A stretch of 59,858 nucleotides of DNA, taken from positions 1 through 59,858 of the forward strand of contig CACXMH010000005.1 in NCBI GenBank assembly GCA_902768715.1. The letters run 5' to 3'. Shown one piece after another: positions 26,684 to 35,246 of this stretch. The notes beneath the pieces were generated by a model. It was not told where the DNA came from. It worked only from the letters and a program-made list of their open reading frames with translations, and searched no databases. Each line of letters starts with the position of its first letter. The stretch's first letter is position 1. This DNA comes from Fibrobacter succinogenes (lineage in GTDB: Bacteria; Fibrobacterota; Fibrobacteria; Fibrobacterales; Fibrobacteraceae). The translations under genes and the position numbers were made by a program.

Positions 26684-26818
26684 CTAGTTGTATGGGCCGC
26701 ATTCCTCACCACACTCCGGAGGATCGCTTTCGTTTAGCAAATTCGTCGTATGAACAAGTTCCACCTCAATCATCTCGGGTGCGGCATAGTCTTTTTTTTG
26801 TTTCTTTTCAATATTCAT
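26684..26818 (-). CDS. 44-residue peptide coupled to the cellulase gene
   Basis: A small open frame below usual size limits. It begins 12 bases after the cellulase stop codon, and its Shine-Dalgarno site (TAGGAG) overlaps that stop, so translation is coupled. The peptide starts with a lysine-rich head (MNIEKKQKKD), has a central YAAPEMIEVELV segment, LLNES, and a tail with two cysteines (PPECGEECGPYN). The layout (basic head, Y-x-x-P, short hydrophobic part, Cys/Gly tail) recalls small precursor-like peptides of the Bacteroidetes, but I know no family name for it. It is followed at once by the terminator. Function unknown; regulator, chaperone-like partner or secreted peptide are all possible. 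Confidence 0.6.
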   Translation of the reverse strand: MNIEKKQKKDYAAPEMIEVELVHTTNLLNESDPPECGEECGPYN

Positions 26819-26829
26819 GAGTTTTTCTC

Positions 26830-29800
26830 CTACTTAATAATCTTCTTCTTGCCGTAGTAAACACCGCGAGCGGTGGGCTTACCGTTAAGCTTGCGACCCT
26901 TCAGGTCGTAATTCTGCAGCATCTTGAACTCGCCGGTGCGGGTATTGAGGCCGCCGATAACCGTCTTGCTCTCCTCGCCAGTGGCGCTGCGGTTCACGAC
27001 CACCACATCCATGTAATCGGGGAGCGGTTCGGCACCGACATAGGCATAGCCGGTAGATTTGCCAGCAGAGTTACCATCCGGGTCATATATCATATAGGCG
27101 CGGAACGGCGTAATCCAGGCTCCTGCGGCCGCCTTGACAAACTGGCCTACTTTTACCTTGTCCGTTTCCTTTCCGGAGAATCCATAGACTCGGCCCAGGT
27201 CAGGATGATTTCCATCCCAGACAATCTTGCTGAGGGTCCCGCGGAATTCCCAGCCGTCTTTGCTCCGGACAGCGGTATTGGCCCCTTCCGTCGGCTGGAT
27301 TACCATGGTGTTGCCATGGAATACAAGGTTTCCTTCACTCTCCAGCTCCACCATATAGGGCGTGTAGGCGCTGAGTTCACCGTTTACTTCTGTCATCTCG
27401 ACCTGCTTCTTTCCAGATGAATCGAGACCGATGCCGCTGAACGCCAGAACACTGGACACCCCTTCAATGGCATTTCTGTTGATGCTGAAGGGCAGCGTGA
27501 TGGTAGAATACCCGCTAGCCGAGAAGGTTCGGTTGAAGATTACGGTATCGACTTCTATGGCATTCGGGATATTCACTCCATCCGGATCGTCGAAGGCTCC
27601 ATCGATAGTAGCCGTCTTCTTCCCGTTAGCCTCGCTAATGGCAATAGCACCATAGTGGGCAGTGGAGTCGTAGGTTGCCGTATAGACCTGCTCCTGGGTC
27701 ACTTGCGTAACCAGGGGACTCCAGCCACTGAATTCGTAGGTGTATATCCCCGCAGGGTCCCTAGTGGGATCATCCGGAGTCACAATGTCCGCACCGTATT
27801 GATAGAGCGTACCAGCCTTGACCGGATCTCCATTGTAATCCAGGAAGGTGATCATGTAGTTGCGGTCATATTCGTTGAACACGGCCACCAAGGTCGTATC
27901 CTGTGACAACACATCAAACTCCCCGATATCGCTCCCATCGGCATAGGTCCACTTCACGAACTCGAAGGTCTTTGCAGCCGTCGCGGGCATAGTGGCAAAT
28001 CCAGATGCAAGAGAATCGATATTAGACCCGTACAAGACCGTCTTTGCCGCAGGAACGGTCGCCCCTGCAGCAGCCGTGAAGGTGACCGTATAGAACCTTG
28101 GGGAAGCCTCAAAGATGGGCGTATAATAGAGATCGCGTGTCACGACAGTCTGATCCGTAAAGGCAGGATACCAGCCTGTGAAGGTATATGTGAACTCTTC
28201 GGTAGGCGCCTTGGTGGGGGTTGTCGGTGCAATGCCGGACACATTGGTGCCGTAATTGTACATTCCCGATTCAGGCAATTCATTATACTCGTCATCGGAA
28301 AAGCGCACATAATACTGGACCTTTGCAGAATCATAGATAGCCGTATAATCGGCATTCCCAGACACCTGCGTAACAACCGTGGGAGTCCAACCGGTAAAGG
28401 AATAGGACCATTCCGCCGTTGAGGGCCTATCAGGATCTGAATACACATCAAGTATGTCTCCATCGGCAAGGTAATCCTGATGCAACACAGAGCCGTCGTA
28501 ATCCTTCCAGGTGATAATGCTCAAGTCCGTATAGACGGCCTCGTACACAACATCAGCTGTAACCGTGGCAAGCCCCGGGTTCCAGCCGGCGAACTTTTCG
28601 CTCGCAGATTTGTCCGGGACATTCGGGACATCGATATCCGTAACGAGAGTCCCGTAATCATAGCACGTTTCGGCTTTCAACTCAGTATTATCATCATCCA
28701 CAAAGGTAATGCAGTACTGTTTCTTGGTTTCATTGAACACTGCCGTAAAGGTGGCAGGACCCGTCACCGTTACGCCCGTCGTGTCGGGGTTCCAACCAGC
28801 GAAGCTATAGGTGTATTCATCCGTCGGATCCTTGAAGGGAGCTTCCGGAGCAAAATCCGCAATGGACGTGCCATATTCCTCCCAGGAGGCATCGTAATAG
28901 GAGCCATCGTCCAACAGGAAGGTGATTTCATAGTAGCGGAGGCTAGAGTCGAACACGGCCTCATAGGTCATATTGTCCGTCAGCGGCTCGCCCCACCACG
29001 ACAATTCAGGGCTCCAGTCACCCGTAAACCAGTAGTCGTACTGTGTCGTGGAGGCCCTGGTGGGGTTGAGTTCCGGAACATTTATGTTGGAATTCTCGGC
29101 CAAGGTATCTATGAAGAGGGTGTCATCCCCGTTCTTAAACGTCACAGTGTAGTACGGTGTCTCGTCAAGACCCACGCAGCGGATGTTGTCGATGGCGAGG
29201 GAATCGTGCATGCCTGTCGGGCCCTCGACACGCCAGTCGAATCCGCTGGCACGTCTCATGATGGTATCCAGAGAAACGCATTTTCCCCAGCCCTCATCGC
29301 AATACGGCTGACGCAGGCTACCCATAGGAATGGACACGGTCTGCCAGGAATCGCTACGGTTCTCCACCGAGAAGGAGTGGTAGTTCCAACCCAGATCGAG
29401 CATATTGTTGATTTCCCAGCTGAACTTTATGCGGAAGCTATGGGCCGCACCCTTGTAGTCGTAGCGCACCTCGGTGCAATGGGTCAGATTCATGTTGTCA
29501 AAGCTCATGGTAACAGAAGCGTTGGGATCATAGCCTATATCCACGGAGTCTTTCTCGTCTTCGTCCCAATCCATTCCATTCAGGTAGAAATTGTGCTGGA
29601 TAGCATAGGAAGACTGGTTTCCGCGCACAAGCTTAATCGTATCCAAAGTTGAAGCAACCGATTCATACGTCCAATCACCCCAAGTCTCTGTCCAAAGGGG
29701 CGTGTAGTCGCCATCTTCAAAGTCATCCACCAGTTCCGTGTTAGTAGTGGGGTCTTTCGGTTCAGGCAACTCGAAAGGAGGATCCTGCAGCACGCATTCC

Positions 29801-32553
29801 ACATCGTCAATATAGAGGTAGTCATAATTGGACTGGTCATACACTATAAAGCGAATGTCGGTAATCTCGTCAAGCGGATAATTGTCCCCCATGGAGACAT
29901 AGACGGTCTTCCAATCCGACTTTGAAGGATAGTCGTTCACATTCCTCAAATCATCATCATCATTATTCATGCGGACCAAAAGGCTATGGGCAGCACCCTT
30001 GTAGCTGTACCTCAAGGTGTAGCAGCCTTCCAGATTGGGAACCATAACATCTATGGTCGCCTCACCATAGACCTGTGTCGTATCAGTCGTGATACCCACC
30101 AAAGCGGCACCATATGTTCCAGAGTTAGCGGCATCAGTCAAGACATAATCATAGCAGTCCGCTCCACAGGAGGTATTCCCAATCCCCATCTTACCCCATG
30201 CATATATATAGTCTCCTGTTGACTTTTTCTCACCGTCGTTTTCGAAGTCGGCAACCAGATAATCCTCGTAAGAGACAGAGCTGCTGCTTTCTTCCGCACT
30301 GCTGGAACTTTCTGGCGCGCCGTCTATTATGCACCTTACGTCATCTACATAGAAACTTTCGCCATTGGCAGGGGCCTGGACTTCCCACTGCACATTAATG
30401 GGCTTGCTTAAATCAACACCTTTCGCAACAGCCTCGTTCATATCGTAGGTTACCGTTGTCCAACCCGACGCAAACGCCATAGTATTATCAGACACTACAT
30501 AATTAGCCGTAGCATCATTTTCAAAGTTATAGACCGAGAACTTATGGGACAGGCCCTTGTACTTGTACTGCACGGTTGCACAGCCATCCAAGTTAGAAGT
30601 ATGGACACCGACGCCGGCGTCACCATTCTCGCCTGACACAACGTTCAACGCCGTACCGACAACGCCCTGAGTCGGATCATTGACGGTTTTCTGATATTCC
30701 CAGCAAGAGGCCTCTTTGCACCAGGACGGCTGCAGCCATTCATTACTAAAGGACCAATCCTCATTGGCATAGACATAGTCATATCCACCATATTTGTTCC
30801 AATCCGAGCGGCCACCGCCTTGGAAGTCACTAATCAAATACGCCTGTGCCACAATAGAACTTGCCGGGTCTCCGCATTGCACGTCGTCAACAAGGAGGCT
30901 ATCACCACTGGACGGACCTGTCACCTGCCACTGAATAGTAAACGGAGCGTCAAGGTCAGCGGGATCTATGTCGGTCAAATCAAAGGTCATTTTGACCCAG
31001 TCGCCGCTTTCTGTAACAGATTGTGCGACCCTGTCACCGAGCGTAAAGCCATGGGCAAGCCCCCTGAACCTGTAAGAGAACGTTTCGCAGCCCTTCAAGG
31101 ATTCAACATGGACGCCATAGCCGGCCCAACCGTTGTTGCCAGTAACCACGCCCACGACACCACCGACATTGGAGCCATCTACAAGGAACGTACTCTCACC
31201 ATTATTGCCGTTAGTCCAGTCGCCCTCCTTGCCACTTTCATAGTAGTAGTGATATTCATTAGCACTGTTGTTTCCATCAAAGTCGTCAATCACGTAATCA
31301 TGACTGATAACCTCGTCTTCATAGATATTGTCACCAAAGTCATCACCAGAATCGTCAAAATCGGGATCGTCAGCCGGAACAGCGGGCAGGTCTACATAAC
31401 TTGCGCATTGGGAATATGTCATAGCAGAAAGTCCGTTAAAGACATTGGCATTTACCCACTCACCACTGGCAGAATAGGTCCAGTTAGCAGGAGATGTGTT
31501 ATCTACGTCGAAGTCGGCAAAGTACTCGCTATTTTCGGCCCCATCCTTGGTCATATTCCTACCTGCGTTCCAGTTAGCCGATGAAAGTTTCTTCAAGTTC
31601 ATCCAGGTTTGCCACTGGGGATTGTTCGCCATGCTGGGAGCGCCATCGCCGCCATAACCCACAGTTCCCCATTCTGTCACAAACACGGAAAGTCCGGCCC
31701 CAAGCGCGCTGTTCACGTCGGCCGACATCGAATTAAAATCATGAGCTTCAGTGCCATCGTTCTTACCCGCATAGTAATGGAACGTATAGGCAATATTATC
31801 ATAACCGGTAATCGCATTTCCAACGACCGCACCGGGATTTCCAGACCAACTGGGAGTTCCCACCACAATCAGGTTGTTGGAATAGCGGCGGATAATGGGA
31901 ATCACCTCGTTGGCGTACGCCTTGATTTCTGGCCAAGTAATCATCGTGCAATTGGAACTGTTGCCATGGCCCTGACCCGCCTTGCATATGGGTTCATTGT
32001 AAATTTCAAAAATCACATTGGGATAAGAGCCCCATTTTTTCGCCTGAATCTTGAAGAATTCCTTGGCACGACCTACATTGTCCACCGCCGTGTGGGAGTG
32101 ATAGTCGATAATCACGTAAATATCTTGCTCAATAGCCGCCTGGACCGTCTCGTCCAGCAAGTCCTGATAATATTCAGTCTTGCCATTAATAAAGTAATGT
32201 CCATTTCCCCAGCCCTGGTCGTCTACCGCCATGGCGGCACGGATTACCTGGATGCCCTGCTGGCTTACCATTCCCGTAATGACATCATTTCTCCAAAAGC
32301 GGTTCTGGCTTTTTTCATTGCTCCAGAACAGGCTCATGCCCTTTACCTGAACCTCGTTGCCGCTGGCGTTAGAATAAGCATTACAACTGCCATACACACG
32401 ACCTTCGTTTTGCGAGTTTATGCCCGTCATTAACATGCCGTACTGGCTTACCGGCCCTGTGCGCAGGGGCGTGATGTCAGCGTACGCGGTGGAGAATACG
32501 CCCAGGGCAAACGTACCCAGGGCTACCAGTTTGGGAAGGCGGAGTTTTAGCAT
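26830..32553 (-). CDS. Giant secreted multidomain GH5 cellulase
   Basis: A 1907-residue exported endoglucanase. Order: signal peptide (1-25); GH5 catalytic domain (about 30-385) with VIIDYHSH, acid/base Glu in YNEP (near 190) and nucleophile Glu in TEWG; four carbohydrate-binding-like modules, each opening D-F-(D/Q/E) and closing with a DDV-x-C type motif; a SSSSAEESSSS linker; seven InlB/Flg_new-type beta repeats (ITF...Y.F.GW.P...); and a C-terminal region ending YDLKGRKLNGKP...GVYYGKKKIIK, which resembles type IX type A sorting tails. The start at 32553 follows GAGG and gives the signal peptide. It is paralogous to the second cellulase downstream. It hydrolyses beta-1,4-glucan by family. 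Confidence 0.92.
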   Translation of the reverse strand: MLKLRLPKLVALGTFALGVFSTAYADITPLRTGPVSQYGMLMTGINSQNEGRVYGSCNAYSNASGNEVQVKGMSLFWSNEKSQNRFWRNDVITGMVSQQGIQVIRAAMAVDDQGWGNGHYFINGKTEYYQDLLDETVQAAIEQDIYVIIDYHSHTAVDNVGRAKEFFKIQAKKWGSYPNVIFEIYNEPICKAGQGHGNSSNCTMITWPEIKAYANEVIPIIRRYSNNLIVVGTPSWSGNPGAVVGNAITGYDNIAYTFHYYAGKNDGTEAHDFNSMSADVNSALGAGLSVFVTEWGTVGYGGDGAPSMANNPQWQTWMNLKKLSSANWNAGRNMTKDGAENSEYFADFDVDNTSPANWTYSASGEWVNANVFNGLSAMTYSQCASYVDLPAVPADDPDFDDSGDDFGDNIYEDEVISHDYVIDDFDGNNSANEYHYYYESGKEGDWTNGNNGESTFLVDGSNVGGVVGVVTGNNGWAGYGVHVESLKGCETFSYRFRGLAHGFTLGDRVAQSVTESGDWVKMTFDLTDIDPADLDAPFTIQWQVTGPSSGDSLLVDDVQCGDPASSIVAQAYLISDFQGGGRSDWNKYGGYDYVYANEDWSFSNEWLQPSWCKEASCWEYQKTVNDPTQGVVGTALNVVSGENGDAGVGVHTSNLDGCATVQYKYKGLSHKFSVYNFENDATANYVVSDNTMAFASGWTTVTYDMNEAVAKGVDLSKPINVQWEVQAPANGESFYVDDVRCIIDGAPESSSSAEESSSSVSYEDYLVADFENDGEKKSTGDYIYAWGKMGIGNTSCGADCYDYVLTDAANSGTYGAALVGITTDTTQVYGEATIDVMVPNLEGCYTLRYSYKGAAHSLLVRMNNDDDDLRNVNDYPSKSDWKTVYVSMGDNYPLDEITDIRFIVYDQSNYDYLYIDDVECVLQDPPFELPEPKDPTTNTELVDDFEDGDYTPLWTETWGDWTYESVASTLDTIKLVRGNQSSYAIQHNFYLNGMDWDEDEKDSVDIGYDPNASVTMSFDNMNLTHCTEVRYDYKGAAHSFRIKFSWEINNMLDLGWNYHSFSVENRSDSWQTVSIPMGSLRQPYCDEGWGKCVSLDTIMRRASGFDWRVEGPTGMHDSLAIDNIRCVGLDETPYYTVTFKNGDDTLFIDTLAENSNINVPELNPTRASTTQYDYWFTGDWSPELSWWGEPLTDNMTYEAVFDSSLRYYEITFLLDDGSYYDASWEEYGTSIADFAPEAPFKDPTDEYTYSFAGWNPDTTGVTVTGPATFTAVFNETKKQYCITFVDDDNTELKAETCYDYGTLVTDIDVPNVPDKSASEKFAGWNPGLATVTADVVYEAVYTDLSIITWKDYDGSVLHQDYLADGDILDVYSDPDRPSTAEWSYSFTGWTPTVVTQVSGNADYTAIYDSAKVQYYVRFSDDEYNELPESGMYNYGTNVSGIAPTTPTKAPTEEFTYTFTGWYPAFTDQTVVTRDLYYTPIFEASPRFYTVTFTAAAGATVPAAKTVLYGSNIDSLASGFATMPATAAKTFEFVKWTYADGSDIGEFDVLSQDTTLVAVFNEYDRNYMITFLDYNGDPVKAGTLYQYGADIVTPDDPTRDPAGIYTYEFSGWSPLVTQVTQEQVYTATYDSTAHYGAIAISEANGKKTATIDGAFDDPDGVNIPNAIEVDTVIFNRTFSASGYSTITLPFSINRNAIEGVSSVLAFSGIGLDSSGKKQVEMTEVNGELSAYTPYMVELESEGNLVFHGNTMVIQPTEGANTAVRSKDGWEFRGTLSKIVWDGNHPDLGRVYGFSGKETDKVKVGQFVKAAAGAWITPFRAYMIYDPDGNSAGKSTGYAYVGAEPLPDYMDVVVVNRSATGEESKTVIGGLNTRTGEFKMLQNYDLKGRKLNGKPTARGVYYGKKKIIK

Positions 32554-32628
32554 AGAACCTCGCAAGGCAGATTCGTTAATTTGTAACAAGTTAATACAAA
32601 TAAAATATACTCTAAAAAAACGCTTTTA

Positions 32629-32637
32629 CCCCCCCCC
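32629..32637. repeat. Homopolymeric C9/G9 tract upstream of the cellulase
   Basis: Nine consecutive C on the plus strand (G9 on the coding strand of the cellulase), 76 bases upstream of its start. It is flanked by TTTTAC and GTAAAA. A TATATTTT box lies further downstream on the minus strand, so length change by slippage would alter the sequence around the -33 position. Confidence 0.6.
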
Positions 32638-32733
32638 GACGTAAAAAAAAGTTTACATGCAGTTGGTCAAGGTCGCAAATCCCCATTTTCAGCGCGCAAA
32701 TATTCCAAATTGGATTATTTGCACAATCGAATT

Positions 32734-32763
32734 TTTACGGGGCAAACCATTTTTCTAGATTTG
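32734..32763 (+). promoter_or_regulatory. Candidate promoter of serC (TTTAC ... TAGATTTG)
   Basis: TTTAC at 32734 and TAGATTTG at 32756 start 22 bases apart, the same spacing as in the lipase operon promoter. About 45 bases remain to the ATG, including the Shine-Dalgarno AAAGGA. Confidence 0.5.
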
Positions 32764-32808
32764 GCAACGCAAAAACTATAGGGACCACCCTCAAAAAAGG
32801 AACGAATC

Positions 32809-33915
32809 ATGGCAAACAAAGTCTATAACTTTAGCGCAGGCCCCTCTGTCCTGCCCGAACAAGCACTCAAGGAAGCCTCGGCTGCCTGCATCGATTACGC
32901 CAACAGCGGCATCAGTATCCTTTCCATGAGTCACCGTTCAAAGCCCATCGAAAGCATGTTCGAAGAAACCGAACAGTTCCTCCGCGACCTCATGGGCATC
33001 CCCGAGAACTACGACATCGTGTTCCTGGGCGGCGGATGCTCCCTGCTGTTCTGCATGCTCCCCATGAACTTCTTGGACCAGAACGCCACGGCCGACTACG
33101 CCCTGACCGGCGTGTGGGCCAACAAGGCCTGCAAAGAAGCCAAGCTGTTCGGTAACGTGAACGTGGCCTGCGACACCAAGTCCGAAACTTACAGCCGCAT
33201 TGACAAGAACCTGAAGATGAGCGACAACGCCACCTACCTGCACATCACCGCCAACAACACCATCTACGGTACGGAATGGCACAACATCCCGAAGCCGAAG
33301 TCTGGATTCCTCATGGCCGACGTGAGCTCCGACTTCCTCGCCCGTAAGATCAACGTGTCTGACTTCGGCGTTGTCTATGGCGGCGCCCAGAAGAACATCA
33401 GCTGCGCAGGCGTGACCGTGACCATCATCCGCAAGGACCTGCTGGGCAAGGTGAACCGCACAATCCCCACCATGCTAAACTTCCAGACCCACATCGACGC
33501 GAAGAACATGTTCAACACGCCTCCGGTATTTGCAGTCTATGTGATGAACCGCACCCTCAAGTGGCTCAAGGATTTCGGCGGCGTGGACGCTATCGAAAAG
33601 GTGAACCGCAGCAAGGCCGCTCTCCTTTACAGCGCTCTCGACAACTCCAAGGTGTTCGTCGGTACCGCCGCCAAGGAAGACCGCTCCATCATGAACGTGC
33701 CCTTCGTGTTCAACAAGGACGTGGTTGCCGCCGACAAGGCTGACGACCTGGCCAAGGAATTCCTGGAATTCGCCAAGGCCCGCGGCCTGCAGCAGCTCAA
33801 GGGTCACCGCTCTGTGGGTGGCTTCCGCGCTTCCATCTACAACGCCATGCCGGTGGAAGGCGTGCAGGCCCTCGTGGACTGCCTCGGCGACTTCGAGAAG
33901 AAAGTTCTTGGCTAA
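32809..33915 (+). CDS. serC: Phosphoserine aminotransferase
   Basis: PLP enzyme of serine biosynthesis that converts 3-phosphohydroxypyruvate and glutamate to phosphoserine and 2-oxoglutarate, in the cytosol. The N-terminal YNFSAGPSVLPEQALKEA, the SMSHRSKP phosphate-binding region, FLGGGCSL and the PLP lysine Lys195 in YGGAQKNISCAG are all recognisable; GHRSVGGFRASIYNA closes the family signature. The length of 368 residues is typical. AAAGGA precedes the ATG. It is monocistronic: hairpins begin within its last codons. No other serine gene is nearby. Confidence 0.97.
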   Translation: MANKVYNFSAGPSVLPEQALKEASAACIDYANSGISILSMSHRSKPIESMFEETEQFLRDLMGIPENYDIVFLGGGCSLLFCMLPMNFLDQNATADYALTGVWANKACKEAKLFGNVNVACDTKSETYSRIDKNLKMSDNATYLHITANNTIYGTEWHNIPKPKSGFLMADVSSDFLARKINVSDFGVVYGGAQKNISCAGVTVTIIRKDLLGKVNRTIPTMLNFQTHIDAKNMFNTPPVFAVYVMNRTLKWLKDFGGVDAIEKVNRSKAALLYSALDNSKVFVGTAAKEDRSIMNVPFVFNKDVVAADKADDLAKEFLEFAKARGLQQLKGHRSVGGFRASIYNAMPVEGVQALVDCLGDFEKKVLG

Positions 33916-33953
33916 TGCCAAGAACTTGGACTCACGCGAATGCGGGAGTCCAA
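33902..33953 (+). terminator. Two stacked inverted repeats at the end of serC
   Basis: AAGTTCTTGGC/GCCAAGAACTT (11-bp perfect stem, loop TAAT containing the stop codon) is followed directly by TTGGACTC/GAGTCCAA (8 bp). No T-run follows, so these may act as processing or stability stems ahead of the true terminator at 34014. Confidence 0.5.
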
Positions 33954-33971
33954 TGTTCTAGGGATAAAAAA

Positions 33972-33995
33972 GATCCCCGCGCAAACGGGGATGAC
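33972..33995. repeat. REP-like palindrome (copy 3)
   Basis: GATCCCCGCGCAAACGGGGATGAC, the ATCCCCG/CGGGGAT family member in the serC-gerW gap. Confidence 0.7.
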
Positions 33996-34013
33996 ATGCT
34001 GTTTTTAATCGTC

Positions 34014-34040
34014 ACCCTCGCGAAAGCGAGGGTCTTTTTT
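34014..34040 (+). terminator. REP-derived terminator (copy 4) of serC
   Basis: ACCCTCGC, tetraloop GAAA, GCGAGGGT, C and six T. The stem is a member of the REP-like family (preceded by GTC), and the T-run makes it an intrinsic terminator. It runs into the stop codon of the convergent gerW-like gene. Confidence 0.8.
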
Positions 34041-34374
34041 ATTCTGCGTCAGTTTTCTTGCTGAACTTGTTCACCACGTCGGGAACGATGTCCATAACTT
34101 TACTAACAAGTGAACTGTCCTTGGAAATCGGCATAATGCGCACGTCGTCGCCCTTGATGACCAAGAACGCTACCGGTTCAACAGAAGCACCACCGCCAGA
34201 GGCAGAGGTATCACCCTTGCCGGCATGACCGCCAAAGCCGAAGCCCACGGACACACGGCTCACGGGAACCACCGTAGATTCGCCCGCCTGGATAGGCTGA
34301 CCGATGACTGTTTCCGCCTGGGTAATAAAGCGGAGCTTTTCCAAAAGAGTTTCTGCAAGTTTTTCAATAGCCAT
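34039..34374 (-). CDS. GerW/YtfJ-family protein
   Basis: A 111-residue protein matching the YtfJ/GerW family: EKLRFITQAETVIGQPIQ, VVPVSRVSVGFGFGG, a glycine/serine-rich turn (TSASGGGASVEP), then VAFLVIKGDDVRIMPI. In Bacillus this family is a spore protein, but it is widespread in non-sporulating bacteria with unknown function, so the name should not be taken to mean sporulation here. The ATG at 34374 gives the family start; the frame continues upstream through a REP-like repeat. It is the last of four minus-strand genes that may form a unit from psd. Confidence 0.82.
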   Translation of the reverse strand: MAIEKLAETLLEKLRFITQAETVIGQPIQAGESTVVPVSRVSVGFGFGGHAGKGDTSASGGGASVEPVAFLVIKGDDVRIMPISKDSSLVSKVMDIVPDVVNKFSKKTDAE

Positions 34375-34402
34375 GATTTTAATATAATAAAAAATAATCA
34401 AA

Positions 34403-34426
34403 GATGCCCGCCTTCGCGGGCATGAC
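34403..34426. repeat. REP-like palindrome (copy 5)
   Basis: GATGCCCGC, CTTC loop, GCGGGCATGAC, in the 59-base gap between the gerW-like gene and the preceding lipoprotein gene. Confidence 0.75.
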
Positions 34427-34433
34427 AAACCCA

Positions 34434-35246
34434 TCAATACCGTGCTTCGAAAATCCGGTCGCCGGCCACCAGGAACTTTTGGTTCAGGTCGGGCCAGTCC
34501 ATGTAGCCCCAAACCACCACCACGCGTCCACCGGAGAGCTGGGTCGCCATCCCACGGGCGCCATCTCCTGCCGTGAAATAGCAGACATCTTCGTCCGGTT
34601 CGATATTCCGGGGAATCGCCCGCTTCAACTGCTTTACCCACTCCAGGTAACGGGATTCTTCCACCTGGTCCCAACTGCGGGCCACGTTCCAGGCCAGATT
34701 GTCGTCGGAATAGCTCTGCTCCAGCACCGGGAAAAAGGACTTGACACCCAAGAAATTTTTGGTCTGGATGGTAGTCCTGCCCGTCTCCCGATGTTCGAAG
34801 GGCAGGCTCAGGAATTCCTGAGGGAAACCGATGCGCACCCCCGGCACCGAACGAACGAAATTTTCCAGGGTGCGCCGTTCGTAACGCCTGAAACTGTCAT
34901 GCCGGAATACGAAAATCCGGTAGTCGGCACGAATGCTCTGCTCCAGATACTTTCCACGCAAAATGGAATGAGCCCCCTGGAACCGCCCGCTGTTGGTGTA
35001 GTAGTCCAACGCATAAACGTCCCCCTTAAACTCCAGCACAGAAACATTCAGCGTATCGCCCCACTGAGTCGCATAGCGCAAGTCCACCTCACGCACAAAA
35101 CCGTTCCCCTGCACCTTGGCGGAATCCACCGAAACACGCATGGGTTTACGGCCTTCGAACCGGAGCTTGGAATAGTCCACCTTAACATGCTCTTCGGAGC
35201 AACCCCATAATGCAAACAAGGCTATTGCGAGAAAAAGACGGATCAT
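34434..35246 (-). CDS. Hypothetical lipoprotein
   Basis: A 270-residue lipoprotein; the short signal ends in ALWGC (Cys near residue 16). The mature part has alternating strands and ends with a segment on which a DUF might be built (GGRVVVVWGYMDWPDLNQKFLVAGDRIFEARY), but I do not recognise a family. Its ATG overlaps the stop of the upstream gene (ATGA), so it is translationally coupled to the Fe-S protein gene. The location is probably the periplasmic face of a membrane. Function unknown. Confidence 0.75.
   Translation of the reverse strand: MIRLFLAIALFALWGCSEEHVKVDYSKLRFEGRKPMRVSVDSAKVQGNGFVREVDLRYATQWGDTLNVSVLEFKGDVYALDYYTNSGRFQGAHSILRGKYLEQSIRADYRIFVFRHDSFRRYERRTLENFVRSVPGVRIGFPQEFLSLPFEHRETGRTTIQTKNFLGVKSFFPVLEQSYSDDNLAWNVARSWDQVEESRYLEWVKQLKRAIPRNIEPDEDVCYFTAGDGARGMATQLSGGRVVVVWGYMDWPDLNQKFLVAGDRIFEARY

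Noticed and set aside
28480-29652. A 390-codon plus-strand frame inside the cellulase locus
   Set aside because: Antisense shadow of the cellulase repeat domains; no start signal or motif.
34039-34374. Inferring sporulation from the GerW/YtfJ-like gene
   Set aside because: The family is widespread in non-spore-formers and nothing else in the window concerns spores.
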